NCBI GenBank assembly: GCA_017441605.1
Contig: JAFRXD010000082.1
Span: 38,448 to 102,447, forward strand
Direction: 5' to 3'
Source of the DNA: Thermoguttaceae bacterium
GTDB taxonomy: Bacteria > Planctomycetota > Planctomycetia > Pirellulales > Thermoguttaceae
Length of the DNA: 64,000 bases
The stretch's first letter is position 1. Each line of letters opens with the position of its first letter. The translations under genes were made by a program, and so were the position numbers. Below are positions 25,404 through 33,432 of this stretch, one piece after another. The notes beneath the pieces were generated by a model. The model had not been told where the DNA came from, did no database searches, and worked only from the letters and a program-made list of their open reading frames with translations.

Positions 25404-27431
25404 CTATCGCGCGAGCGCCAGCTCGCGCTCGACGCGGTCGATCGCGTCGCGCGCGTTGAGCGCGACGTCCCCCGCGTCGAGAGGCGCGTTGAGACGAATC
25501 CATTCGTCGACTTTCTTTTGGGCGGAGAGAACCGCGCTGTGCTTGCGCCCGCCGAAGAATTTGCCGATTTCCGAGAGGGCGAGCCGGGTTCGTTTCCTCG
25601 CGAACCACATCGCGACCGCGCGCGGATCGGCGCAGCGCTTGGCGCGGGAGGAGGATTTGAGCGAATTGGGCTCCAGCCCGAAGACCTCTTGGACGACCCG
25701 CTCCACGTCGTCCAATTTGACGGTTCGAACGCTCGCTTCCGCCAAGTCGGCGAGGGCCTCGCGCGCCAAGTCGAGATCGATCGGGGCGCCGGTCGCAAGT
25801 TGCGCCGCCAGCAGGCGATTGAGGGCCCCGGAGATTTGACGCGCGTGGGTCGCGAAACGGGAGACGACGTAGCGACTCACTTCGTCGGGCAAGCTCATAT
25901 TGCGCTCGAGCGCCATTCTGGACATAATCCTCGCGAGCGTCTCGCGCTCGGGGTTGTCGATCTTGCAAATCATGCCGCTTTCAAGCCGCGCGACCAGCTC
26001 CCCTCGCAGTTTCGAGAGCTCGCGCAACGGGCGATTCGCGGTAAAGATCATCTGAACGCGACGGACGCGCAGGTAGTCGACGACGTTGAGCAACTCCGTT
26101 TGCGTCGAAATTTTCCCTTCGAGGAAGTGCAGGTCGTCGAGCGCGAACAGCGATATGTTCTTAAATCGATCTCGGAACGGGGATCCTCCGCGAAGACTCT
26201 GCACGAACGCCGAGGTGAACTGCTCCGACGTCATGTAGAGGGGCGGTTTCGCGTCCGGGAGGCGCAGGTAGGCGTCGCAGACCCCCTCGAGTAAGTGCGT
26301 TTTGCCGACGCTCGTCGGACCGCTCACGAAGACGGGGTTCATCGCGCCCGGCTCGGCGATCGCAACCCCCGCGACGCGCAGAGCCAAACGATTCGAAAAC
26401 CCTTCGACGAACGAGTCGAGGGACGCGAACCGCTCCAGCCGACCGACCGGCGTTTTGACCCGCGTCGGCTCTTTCGGACGCGTTACGACGGTATAGCCGC
26501 GCTCGTCGCGAAAGACGGCGTCGCTTTCGTCGAACAGGGGCGTCGCGGTTTGGACGGGGTTTTTGCGAGGTCGACCGCGACGCCTCGGGGTCGCGATCTC
26601 GGTCGGCGCCGACGGGGAAAGCAAATTCGCGGGGCTCGGCGCGGGAACGTCGAACTCCCCCAGCGCGCGCGCGACGCGCTCGGATTCCGAAAGCTCGGCG
26701 TACGTGGACGCGGGAAGCTCGCGAACCTCCCGCTCGCGCTCCGCTTGGAACGCGTCGAAGAAGGAGCGCGGATCGGCGAGCGGGGGAGGGGCGGCGCCGT
26801 CGAACCCGACGTACGAGGGCTTCGCGATCGACTCGGACGCCGGGGCCGGCAAGGGGTTCTTGCGAGGTCGCCCCCGCTTCCGCTTGGGGGGATCCGTTTG
26901 GAAAGGCGCGCGCGGAAGCCTCGCGAGCGCGTCGGAGGTCGCGACCGGGGGATCGAACGCGGTCGGGAGATCGAAGAGCGGCTCGGGCGCGGGAGGCGCG
27001 ATCGGCGCGACCGCGACCGGCTCGGGCAAGGGGTTCTTGCGAGGTCGTCCTCGTTTGCGCTTGGGGGGCTCGGCGACCGGCTCGGGGACGGGAACGTCGA
27101 ACGCGGGTTTGGGCTCGGACGGCTCGAGCAACGCGGCGCGGGATTGCGAACGGGGGAACCCGGAGGCTCCCGAAGCGGAGGCGTCGGTGACGAAAGAGAC
27201 TTTCAAATCGCGACCAAAGATCTCGCGACCGACGATTTCGAAGATATGGCGATACTCGACGTTGAGCCAATCGGCCATAAACGGGGTGTCGACGACCGCG
27301 GTCAACGCGTCGCCGTCAAAGACGAAGCGGACGTCGCGAGCGAACCACGTCTGGTAGCGCTTTTCGCCAATGCGATCCCTTAACGCCTCTTGGAATAGGA
27401 TTCCAAGATCCGTTTGCCGATTTCTAACCAT
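25404..27431 (-). CDS. dnaA: Chromosomal replication initiator DnaA with AT-hook linker
   Basis: A 675-aa DnaA, about 200 residues longer than usual. Domain I (1-85) has LRDRIGEKRYQTWFARDV. Domain II (~85-320) is an enlarged Pro/Ala/Glu-rich linker with three AT-hook-like motifs, each KRGRPRKNP-like, at ~127, ~187 and ~285 (third RRRGRPRKNP). The AAA+ domain has GPTSVGKTHLLEG (Walker A, ~370), LFALDDLHFLEGK (Walker B) and VARLESGM. Domain IV ends with AMWFARKRTRLALSEIGKFF and GRKHSAVLSA, the DnaA signature. It binds ATP and DnaA boxes to open the origin. ATG at 27431, AGGA twelve bases upstream. Confidence 0.93.
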   Translation of the reverse strand: MVRNRQTDLGILFQEALRDRIGEKRYQTWFARDVRFVFDGDALTAVVDTPFMADWLNVEYRHIFEIVGREIFGRDLKVSFVTDASASGASGFPRSQSRAALLEPSEPKPAFDVPVPEPVAEPPKRKRGRPRKNPLPEPVAVAPIAPPAPEPLFDLPTAFDPPVATSDALARLPRAPFQTDPPKRKRGRPRKNPLPAPASESIAKPSYVGFDGAAPPPLADPRSFFDAFQAEREREVRELPASTYAELSESERVARALGEFDVPAPSPANLLSPSAPTEIATPRRRGRPRKNPVQTATPLFDESDAVFRDERGYTVVTRPKEPTRVKTPVGRLERFASLDSFVEGFSNRLALRVAGVAIAEPGAMNPVFVSGPTSVGKTHLLEGVCDAYLRLPDAKPPLYMTSEQFTSAFVQSLRGGSPFRDRFKNISLFALDDLHFLEGKISTQTELLNVVDYLRVRRVQMIFTANRPLRELSKLRGELVARLESGMICKIDNPERETLARIMSRMALERNMSLPDEVSRYVVSRFATHARQISGALNRLLAAQLATGAPIDLDLAREALADLAEASVRTVKLDDVERVVQEVFGLEPNSLKSSSRAKRCADPRAVAMWFARKRTRLALSEIGKFFGGRKHSAVLSAQKKVDEWIRLNAPLDAGDVALNARDAIDRVERELALAR

Positions 27432-27874
27432 TAATTACGTCAATCCTAGGGGGAGGAACGACTTTGACGTTTTTGTGGATTTCGCGTTGATAAGACGTCG
27501 CCAAAATGGAGGCTCCGAAGAGGCGAAAACCGCGGGCGTCAAACGGTCGCGGGACGCTTCGCGCGGAAAACGACGATTCTTTGGAAATCGCCGAGCTCGC
27601 GGGTCGTTTCAAATAATCTATCCTCCGAGTTTCCGGAAGTTGCGATAATTCCAACAACGCGGGCGCGAGCGTCGCTCGACTATCGGCTATTCTACAATTC
27701 GCCGCCGTTTTGTCAAATTCTTCTTTGCCTCCTCCGGGGTTTTTATTTGCGTTTTTAATTAAAATAATCGAATTAATCCGAACGATTCGCGGTAAAATAA
27801 TCAAAAAATTTTTAAAAAAAGCCTAAAGTTTAATACAGAATCTCGACAACTTTTCCACGATTCGAACGGTCGCG
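27432..27874. other. AT-rich gap upstream of dnaA, possible origin
   Basis: No gene is seen. The part 27715-27835 is strikingly AT-rich (runs of A, T and AATTAA) compared with the rest of the window. Near-matches to DnaA boxes are TGTGGATTT at 27474-27482 and TTTTCCACG at 27851-27859, each with mismatches to TGTGGATAA/TTATCCACA. I see no exact box, so an oriC here is only a possibility. Confidence 0.3.
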
Positions 27875-27922
27875 AAAAAAGCCGGAAAGCGGTTCGCTTT
27901 TCTCGCGAGCGCTTGCCGGCTT
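27875..27922 (-). terminator. Terminator after sppA
   Basis: On the minus strand, AAGCCGG (27922-27916) pairs with CCGGCTT (27885-27879), with an inner AAAGCG-GTT-CGCTTT hairpin read at 27886-27900, then TTTTTT (complement of 27875-27880). It lies 30 bases beyond the sppA stop. Confidence 0.65.
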
Positions 27923-27951
27923 GGCTCGGCGCGAGGGTCGATTCCCGGCGA

Positions 27952-29226
27952 TTAGGGAAGAACTCTCGGGCAAATGTAGTAGCCTTTCGGAGTGGAGAAG
28001 GTCTTCATCGCCTTATTGAGCGGTTCCTCTTTCGACTTGACGCTTCCGAGAAGCCCGTCGAAGAGCCCCGCTTCCTCCTCGTACCGAACGACCTCGACCT
28101 CCTCTTTGGAGAGCTTGGCGAGCTCGATCGCGGCGTCGATCGCGTCGTCGAGGAATCCGATTTCGTCGATTAAACGAAGCTCCTTGGCGTCGGCGGCGGA
28201 GTAGATCCGTCCGTCGGCGAGCTTTCGAAGCTCCGCGTCGCGCGCGTCTTTGAGCGAGAGCTCGACTTGCGCGTCGGTCGTCTCGACGACCTCGACCGTT
28301 TCTTCCGTCGATTCTTCGCTCGGGACTTCGGTCGTCTCTTCGGCGGCGGGCGCTTCCGCGTCGCTAGATTCGCTCGCGGTTTCGTCGACCGTTTCGACTT
28401 TGACCCCGGCAAGGCGCTCGCGGGTCGGTTTCGCCGCCTCGCCCTCTTCGCCGCGATAATACGCGCGACCCTCTTTAACGACGCTCAGGAACTGCTCGTA
28501 GGAATCGTCGACCGTCTTTTGCCAAATCGCGGTTTCCTCGGGGGTCGGCTCCTTCATAAAGTCGCCCATTCCCTTCATGGGGCCGCTCGTGATCGCGTTG
28601 GAGCGCACCCCGAGCTTTTGGCACAACTCGGCGGCGTTGTACATCGAGACGATCACCCCGATCGAGCCGGTCGTCGTGGAGCGCTCCGCGTAGATCTTGT
28701 CCGCCATCGCGGAAATATAGTACCCGCCGCTGGTCGCCATATCTCCCATGCTAACGACGATCGGAATATCCAAGTCCTTTTTGAGTTCGGAGAGGAGGTG
28801 ATGGTAGTAGTCGCTTCCGGAGATCGTGCCGCCGGGGGAATTGACGCGCAGAACGACCGCGCGAACCTTCTCGTCGTCCCGAATCGCCTCGAGCGCCTCG
28901 GGAATAAAACCCGTTTCGTCCGTTTCGATGATTCCCTCGATCGGAAGAACGACGACCTTGTCGGGCATTTTTTCGTCGCCTCGAATCGTCGTTTCGGTAA
29001 AGGCGATTCCGGACTTGTCGATTCCGCCGACCGCCGCCGCCAAGGCTCCGAATCCAACGAGAAGCAGGGTAAAGCACAGAACGCAGAAGAGCGAGACCCC
29101 GACCACCGTGCAGGCGAGGTCTTTCAAGACGATCTGCCAGAACTTGGGAGGCTGGGGACGAAACGGGGGGCGTTGGGGAGGCAAAGGATTTTGGGGATTG
29201 GGGTTCGGAACGTTCGGGGCGTCCAT
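27952..29226 (-). CDS. sppA: Signal peptide peptidase SppA (S49 family)
   Basis: A 424-aa membrane-anchored serine protease that degrades leftover signal peptides. The frame is open to 29346; the ATG at 29226 opens MDAPNVPNPNPQNP, a proline-rich cytoplasmic tail, then one membrane segment (VGVSLFCVLCFTLLLVGFG, ~42-60). VLRVNSPGGTISGSDYYHHL and GDMATSGGYYISAMADKIYA carry the conserved S49 blocks with the nucleophile Ser in ATSGG; TTTGSIGVI follows. Odd: residues ~295-350 are an acidic Glu/Thr/Ser/Val-rich insert (EETTEVPSEESTEETVEVVE) just before the conserved ADGRIYSAADAKELRLID. Single S49 unit, as in the short SppA form. Confidence 0.85.
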   Translation of the reverse strand: MDAPNVPNPNPQNPLPPQRPPFRPQPPKFWQIVLKDLACTVVGVSLFCVLCFTLLLVGFGALAAAVGGIDKSGIAFTETTIRGDEKMPDKVVVLPIEGIIETDETGFIPEALEAIRDDEKVRAVVLRVNSPGGTISGSDYYHHLLSELKKDLDIPIVVSMGDMATSGGYYISAMADKIYAERSTTTGSIGVIVSMYNAAELCQKLGVRSNAITSGPMKGMGDFMKEPTPEETAIWQKTVDDSYEQFLSVVKEGRAYYRGEEGEAAKPTRERLAGVKVETVDETASESSDAEAPAAEETTEVPSEESTEETVEVVETTDAQVELSLKDARDAELRKLADGRIYSAADAKELRLIDEIGFLDDAIDAAIELAKLSKEEVEVVRYEEEAGLFDGLLGSVKSKEEPLNKAMKTFSTPKGYYICPRVLP

Positions 29227-29273
29227 CGCGCGTCTTTCTATTTGTGTTCTATACAAGATAATTGGGAACGGTG

Positions 29274-29315
29274 AAAAGGAGCGCCCCGAGCGATCCTCCG
29301 ACCGCTCGGGGGCTC
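29274..29315 (-). terminator. Terminator after the Gfo/Idh gene
   Basis: GAGC and CCCCGAGCG (29279-29292) pair with CGCTCGGGG and GCTC (29303-29315), one bulged G; on the minus strand CCTTTT follows. It lies just before sppA. Confidence 0.5.
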
Positions 29316-29326
29316 CGAAAGGAAGT

Positions 29327-30799
29327 TTAATCGCGAGGAATTTCAAAGCCTTTTCGCTGCACGCGCGCGAAGAAGGACGCGGCTTGCTCGTCGCCGACGA
29401 TCTTTTCCTCGTTGACGTCCCACTCGATTTCGCGACCGAGCCGCGCGGCGATCGCCGCCAAGTGGCAACAATTCAGCGCTTGCGCGTGCGACCAGACGTC
29501 GGAGACCGGTTTGCCGCCCTCGCGAATACAGCGGATGAAATTCTCCTTGTGCCCCTCGAACGGCTTGCCGTTGTAGAGGGCGTCGTACTGCTCTTGGGAG
29601 AACGGGGGCTCCGGTTCCGGAACCGGCTGTTGCGCGGCGTTTTCCCCTTCGGGAACCGGTTGCGGCTCCGGCTTCGGCGGGAAGAGCTCCTCGATAATCT
29701 TGCCCTTGCAGCGACCGCGATTGACGTGCATGCGGCCCTTCGTTCCCTCGAAGAGGATTCCGTTGCCGTCGGGAGAGTCGTTGACCACGTGCATCTCGCA
29801 CCCGTTGGTCAGTTGCAATACGACGTCGAACTCGTGGCTGGTGTTGTAGCGATTATTGACGGTCGGGTAGCCGTCTTTAAACGGGACCGGGTGCTTGGCG
29901 TTGGTTCCGTCGATTTTGGTCGGACCGGTCCCGAATTTGTCGAGCCCCATCGCCCAGAGCGCGCTGTCGATGTGGTGCGCGCCCCAGTCGGTGAACTTGC
30001 CCCCGGAGTACTCGTACCACCAGCGGAATTCGTAATGGCAACGGGTGCGCCCGTAGCGGTTGTCGTTGTTGTTCGACGCGAGGAAGTCGCCGTCGCCGAG
30101 GAATTCGGTGTACGGGGCTTGCCCGAGATATGTGTTCCAGTCGAAATTCTCCGGGGGATCCATTTGCGGAATGTCGGAGTCGCAGATCGGCGGGGTTCCG
30201 ATATCGCAGACGACCTTCGTAATATCGCCGAGCATTCCGGCGCGAACGATGAGCGTCGCGAGCGCGAATTGGTCGCGTTGAGAGCGCTGTTGCGTCCCGA
30301 CTTGGAACGTTTTGCCGTACTTCTCGACCGCTTTGCGAATGATTTGATTCTCTTCGAGCGTCAGCGTCAGCGGCTTTTGGCAGAACACGTGCTTGCCCGC
30401 CTGAAGCGCCTCCACCGCGATCTTAACGTGCCAATGGTCGGGAGTTACGACCGTTACCACGTCAATGTCGTCGCGCTCGAGAATCCGGCGGTAATCCTTG
30501 TAAGCGTCGGGGGCGATCGTCTCGCCGTTTTCGTTTTTTTTGCCGATTCCGGAGCGAAGCGTTCGACCGAGCCCGTAGTCCTCGTCGAGGTCGCAAATCG
30601 CGACGATATCGCACAAATGGTTGAACCCATGGGCGTCCCCTCGCCCCATGCTCCCGACCCCGATGCAGCCCATGCGGAGTCGGTCGTTGGCTTCTTGCGC
30701 CCAGACGGGCTTGGTCGTTTGGGTCCAGGGAAGGGCGGTCGCGGCGGCGGCGAGCGCGGACGAGCGGAGGAACGTTCGACGGTCGAGTTTCATAGTCAT
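29327..30799 (-). CDS. Tat-exported Gfo/Idh/MocA family oxidoreductase
   Basis: A 490-aa protein. The start is one of two nearby ATGs (30799 or 30793); both give the twin-arginine signal KLDRRTFLRSSALAAAATALP. The NAD(P)-binding Rossmann motif is MGCIGVGSMGRGDAHGF, and the Gfo/Idh/MocA hallmark is VEALQAGKHVFCQKPLTLTLEE (EKP-type motif, here QKP). Later blocks YEFRWWYEYSGGKFTDWGAHHID are typical of the large planctomycete set. A Pro/Glu-rich insert (PPKPEPQPVPEGENAAQQPV) lies at ~390. The family oxidises sugars or related polyols; substrate unknown. Promoter at 30889-30918. Confidence 0.85.
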   Translation of the reverse strand: MTMKLDRRTFLRSSALAAAATALPWTQTTKPVWAQEANDRLRMGCIGVGSMGRGDAHGFNHLCDIVAICDLDEDYGLGRTLRSGIGKKNENGETIAPDAYKDYRRILERDDIDVVTVVTPDHWHVKIAVEALQAGKHVFCQKPLTLTLEENQIIRKAVEKYGKTFQVGTQQRSQRDQFALATLIVRAGMLGDITKVVCDIGTPPICDSDIPQMDPPENFDWNTYLGQAPYTEFLGDGDFLASNNNDNRYGRTRCHYEFRWWYEYSGGKFTDWGAHHIDSALWAMGLDKFGTGPTKIDGTNAKHPVPFKDGYPTVNNRYNTSHEFDVVLQLTNGCEMHVVNDSPDGNGILFEGTKGRMHVNRGRCKGKIIEELFPPKPEPQPVPEGENAAQQPVPEPEPPFSQEQYDALYNGKPFEGHKENFIRCIREGGKPVSDVWSHAQALNCCHLAAIAARLGREIEWDVNEEKIVGDEQAASFFARVQRKGFEIPRD

Positions 30800-30888
30800 A
30801 GGCTGGGTCGCTCTCGTATTGAAGGAAAACGGCGCGCCGTCGCGCGCCCGCGGGGCGCGAGTTCGAAGACGCGGAATATCGTTAGCGA

Positions 30889-30918
30889 ATTGTACTAAAA
30901 GACGCGAGCGCTCGTCAA
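30889..30918 (-). promoter_or_regulatory. Promoter of the Gfo/Idh gene
   Basis: Minus strand TTGACG (30918-30913), 18 bases, TACAAT (30894-30889), about 90 bases before the ATG. The rest of 30919-31149 shows no gene. Confidence 0.6.
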
Positions 30919-31149
30919 TAGAATTTCGGCGCCCCGTCGAATCAAAAACGTTTTTGTTTGTTGATTTTATCAAATGTGGCGATTTTGGCGAGAAAATCGA
31001 AAAGGCCGGTTCTTGGGGGCGCTGGAAGAGCGCGAAGGCATTTTCTTGGGGAACCAATTTGAAGAAACGACGTCTATCTATTTTAACCAATTTGAGCGTT
31101 TTTCCATTTGGCGCCCGGGAGAAATGGGGCGTTTGGGAAATTCGAGCGG

Positions 31150-31177
31150 TTGAAGAACCTTGTCGGCGCGATATAAT
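31150..31177 (+). promoter_or_regulatory. Promoter of the 78-aa ORF
   Basis: TTGAAG (31150-31155), 16 bases, TATAAT (31172-31177). About 95 bases of leader precede the ATG at 31276. Confidence 0.55.
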
Positions 31178-31275
31178 CGACCGGCAAACGCGCCGGGAGC
31201 GAGGCGGAAGCCCTCGACGAAGAGCGCGAGACACGATTGTCGCGGAAACGCGAATAGAAAAGAAGAAAGAAAGAA

Positions 31276-31512
31276 ATGAAACAAGAGTACTACGTCGACG
31301 GCGTCGGTCAAATCCACTTCGCGGGCAATATGGTTCGCTTCGATTTCGTAACGCTTCAACCGGGCGCCGACGGAGCCGCGCCGACTCCGGAAAACTGCTT
31401 CCGCGTGATTATGCCGCCGCAAGGTTTCTTGGCCGCGTTCAACAGCATGCAACAGCTCATCGACAAGCTGGTCGAGGCGGGCGTCCTTCGCAAGAACGAA
31501 AACGCCAACTGA
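31276..31512 (+). CDS. Small conserved-looking protein of unknown function, 78 aa
   Basis: A 78-aa soluble protein: MKQEYYVDGVGQIHFAGNMV, then FDFVTLQP, CFRVIMPPQGFLAAFNSMQQLIDKLVEAG. It has alternating beta strands followed by one amphipathic helix, with no Cys cluster or membrane segment. The frame is framed by its own promoter (31150) and terminator (31555) and opens after a purine-rich AGAAAGAAAGAA site, which supports a real monocistronic gene. I do not recognise the family. The pattern 'F.G..VRFDF..L.P....P.....F.V.MP..GFL..F......I' resembles small regulators or chaperone-like proteins, but no function can be assigned. Confidence 0.7.
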   Translation: MKQEYYVDGVGQIHFAGNMVRFDFVTLQPGADGAAPTPENCFRVIMPPQGFLAAFNSMQQLIDKLVEAGVLRKNENAN

Positions 31513-31554
31513 TCGCGCCTCCGTTCGCGCTTTGCGCGAAACCGAGATAAAACG

Positions 31555-31586
31555 AACCTCGTCGGGAACTTCCGGCGAGGTTTTTT
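31555..31586 (+). terminator. Terminator of the 78-aa ORF
   Basis: AACCTCG (31555-31561) with CGAGGTT (31576-31582), followed by TTTTTT; loop contains a CGG/CCG inner pair. Confidence 0.8.
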
Positions 31587-31667
31587 GTCGTCCCCCGCGC
31601 TTTTCTTTCGGCGCGCTCCGCGCTCGACCGACCCGTTTTCGCTCCGCGATTTCGGCGCGCGAGGGAA

Positions 31668-31704
31668 ATAAAAAAGCGCTCGGACGAGAGACCCGTCCGA
31701 GCGC
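31668..31704 (-). terminator. Terminator of the Gly/Met-rich protein gene
   Basis: GCGCTCGGACG (31676-31686) and CGTCCGAGCGC (31694-31704) form a perfect 11-bp stem; on the minus strand a run of six T follows. It lies 39 bases after the stop at 31743. Confidence 0.85.
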
Positions 31705-31742
31705 CGGAAGTTGGGGCTCCCAACGAGGGAGCGCTGGCTATA

Positions 31743-33230
31743 TCAGTAGGAGTCGATCCCGAGGAGCTCGTTGAACTTGAGCTTCTTTTCGAGGAGGTGG
31801 TCTTTCATCGAAGAGGCGTCGACTTTAATATTGGACCCCATCGCGGCCCCGCCGTAGCCCATGTCCATCGAGACGCCCATGCTCATCATATTGCCGCCGT
31901 TTTTGGGACCTTCGGCGATGAACTCGTTGGTCGACTTGAACTCGTCGAGCGCGTCTTTGAGCATTTGCGCGGAATCGGCTTGCTTTTCGTCGTTGGCGTC
32001 GAGCTTCGCCAAAACGCCCTCGCCGCCGTCTTTCTTGCCCTTGATCGCGGTTTGAATGCATTCGAACCCGTATTGAACGCGCGCGACGATCGCTTCCATC
32101 GTCTTTTGGTTCTGGATTCCTCCGCCCATACCGCCGCCCATGCCGCCGGACATGCCTCCGGGCCCGCCGCCCATGCCTGGCATGCCGCCGCCCATCATGT
32201 CCATACCGCCGCCTAGCCCGCCGCTCATCGAGCCGCCCATACCTCCGGGCCCGCCGGACATGCCGCCCATTCCGCCCATGCCGCCGGCCGCGCTCTTGAC
32301 TTGGTCGCGGACGATTTCGGAGTCGATGTAGGCGGACTCCTCGACGCAGAAGTCGCGCGCGAGGGTAACGAGCGAGCGCGAAAGCGCGACGTAATCGTAC
32401 TTAACGCCTTCCAACTTCATATCGCCGATCGCCTTGACGGCGGTGCAGCGCAACTCGAAGGCGGAGTCTTTGTTTTCGATCATTTTGCGGAACAGGTCGA
32501 GAGTTCCGGTGCCGCCCTTGGTTCCCTCGGGGCTCTTGAAGCTGGCGAGCCCGGCGATCGCGCTCTCTTGGAAGCACTCGAAGATTTCGTCGCGGACGTT
32601 GTGCGCCTCGGCGTATTTCGGATCGAGGACTTGGGCGAACGTCGACTTAATCGCGGCGCGCGCTTTTTCGTCTTCAATACCGCACTGCGCGTGCCGAACC
32701 AAGCCGATCAGGGCGCCGTAGCGAACATAGTCGGGGACTTCTTTGTCGCTCTTGACGATCGCGTTGAGAACCGACTCGGCCTCGGCGTAAGTTTTCGGGG
32801 GAACGTTCCGGTCGGTCGACGCTTTCACGTTGAGCGAGCCGATCGTTAGGACGGCGTTGTAGCGGCAGGCGGGGAAGCACTTCGCCGACCCCGCGTAACT
32901 TTTCAGTTGGTTGACGACTTCCTTCAGGAACGTCTTTTGCGCGTCGCCGGAGAGTTCGACCGCGTCTTTCTCGACTTCTTCTCGGTACTTGTGCAATTCG
33001 CGCATGTTCCCCGGAACGGTCCAGCGCGCGAGGTAGTACTTCGACAGGAAGTTCTTGATCTGCTCGGAGTCGGCGCTGGCGAGAACCGTCGCTTTTTGAT
33101 CTTTGAGCGATTCGTCGACGTTCGCCTCTTTGTACTCTTGCGCGAAAGCCGCGCCGACGAATAGGAAAAGACAACACGCCGCGACGAGCGATTTTTTCGC
33201 CGTCGTCAAATTAAGCCGCAAGGTTTTCAT
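31743..33230 (-). CDS. Exported helical protein with Gly/Met-rich repeat region
   Basis: A 495-aa protein. The frame is open to 33266; the ATG at 33230 follows GGAGAG and opens a signal peptide (KTLRLNLTTAKKSLVAACCLFLFVGAAFA in outline). Residues ~25-310 look all-helical, HEAT-like, with conserved-looking ARWTVPGNMRELHKYREEV and KCFPACRYNAVLTIGSLN (two Cys). Residues ~315-375 are a low-complexity stretch of GGM/GGMGG units with prolines. A helical tail with ADSAQMLKDALDEFKSTNEF follows, ending ELLGIDSY. I do not recognise the family. The Gly/Met run could be a flexible linker or a metal-binding segment. Confidence 0.6.
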   Translation of the reverse strand: MKTLRLNLTTAKKSLVAACCLFLFVGAAFAQEYKEANVDESLKDQKATVLASADSEQIKNFLSKYYLARWTVPGNMRELHKYREEVEKDAVELSGDAQKTFLKEVVNQLKSYAGSAKCFPACRYNAVLTIGSLNVKASTDRNVPPKTYAEAESVLNAIVKSDKEVPDYVRYGALIGLVRHAQCGIEDEKARAAIKSTFAQVLDPKYAEAHNVRDEIFECFQESAIAGLASFKSPEGTKGGTGTLDLFRKMIENKDSAFELRCTAVKAIGDMKLEGVKYDYVALSRSLVTLARDFCVEESAYIDSEIVRDQVKSAAGGMGGMGGMSGGPGGMGGSMSGGLGGGMDMMGGGMPGMGGGPGGMSGGMGGGMGGGIQNQKTMEAIVARVQYGFECIQTAIKGKKDGGEGVLAKLDANDEKQADSAQMLKDALDEFKSTNEFIAEGPKNGGNMMSMGVSMDMGYGGAAMGSNIKVDASSMKDHLLEKKLKFNELLGIDSY

Positions 33231-33311
33231 ACGCTCTCCGCTTCCGCTGGGGTTCGGACGTAACAAATAACGAGGGCGCGTCGACGCAACGCACCGACGC
33301 TACTCCCCTAT

Positions 33312-33341
33312 ATAATACCGTCAAGAGCGCCCCGGCGTCAA
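33312..33341 (-). promoter_or_regulatory. Promoter of the Gly/Met-rich protein gene
   Basis: Minus strand TTGACG (33341-33336), 18 bases, TATTAT (33317-33312), about 80 bases before the ATG at 33230. Confidence 0.5.
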
Positions 33342-33432
33342 GCGTTTTTAAAAAAATCTCGGTTCAATCGTTAAAAAAAGGGTAAAAAACGCGGACTTTT
33401 CAAATCGCGCCCGGGGATTAAAATGGGCGATT

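Noticed and set aside
28826..30898. A 690-codon plus-strand frame across sppA and the Gfo/Idh gene
   Set aside because: It covers two confident genes in the opposite strand and lacks any recognisable domain.
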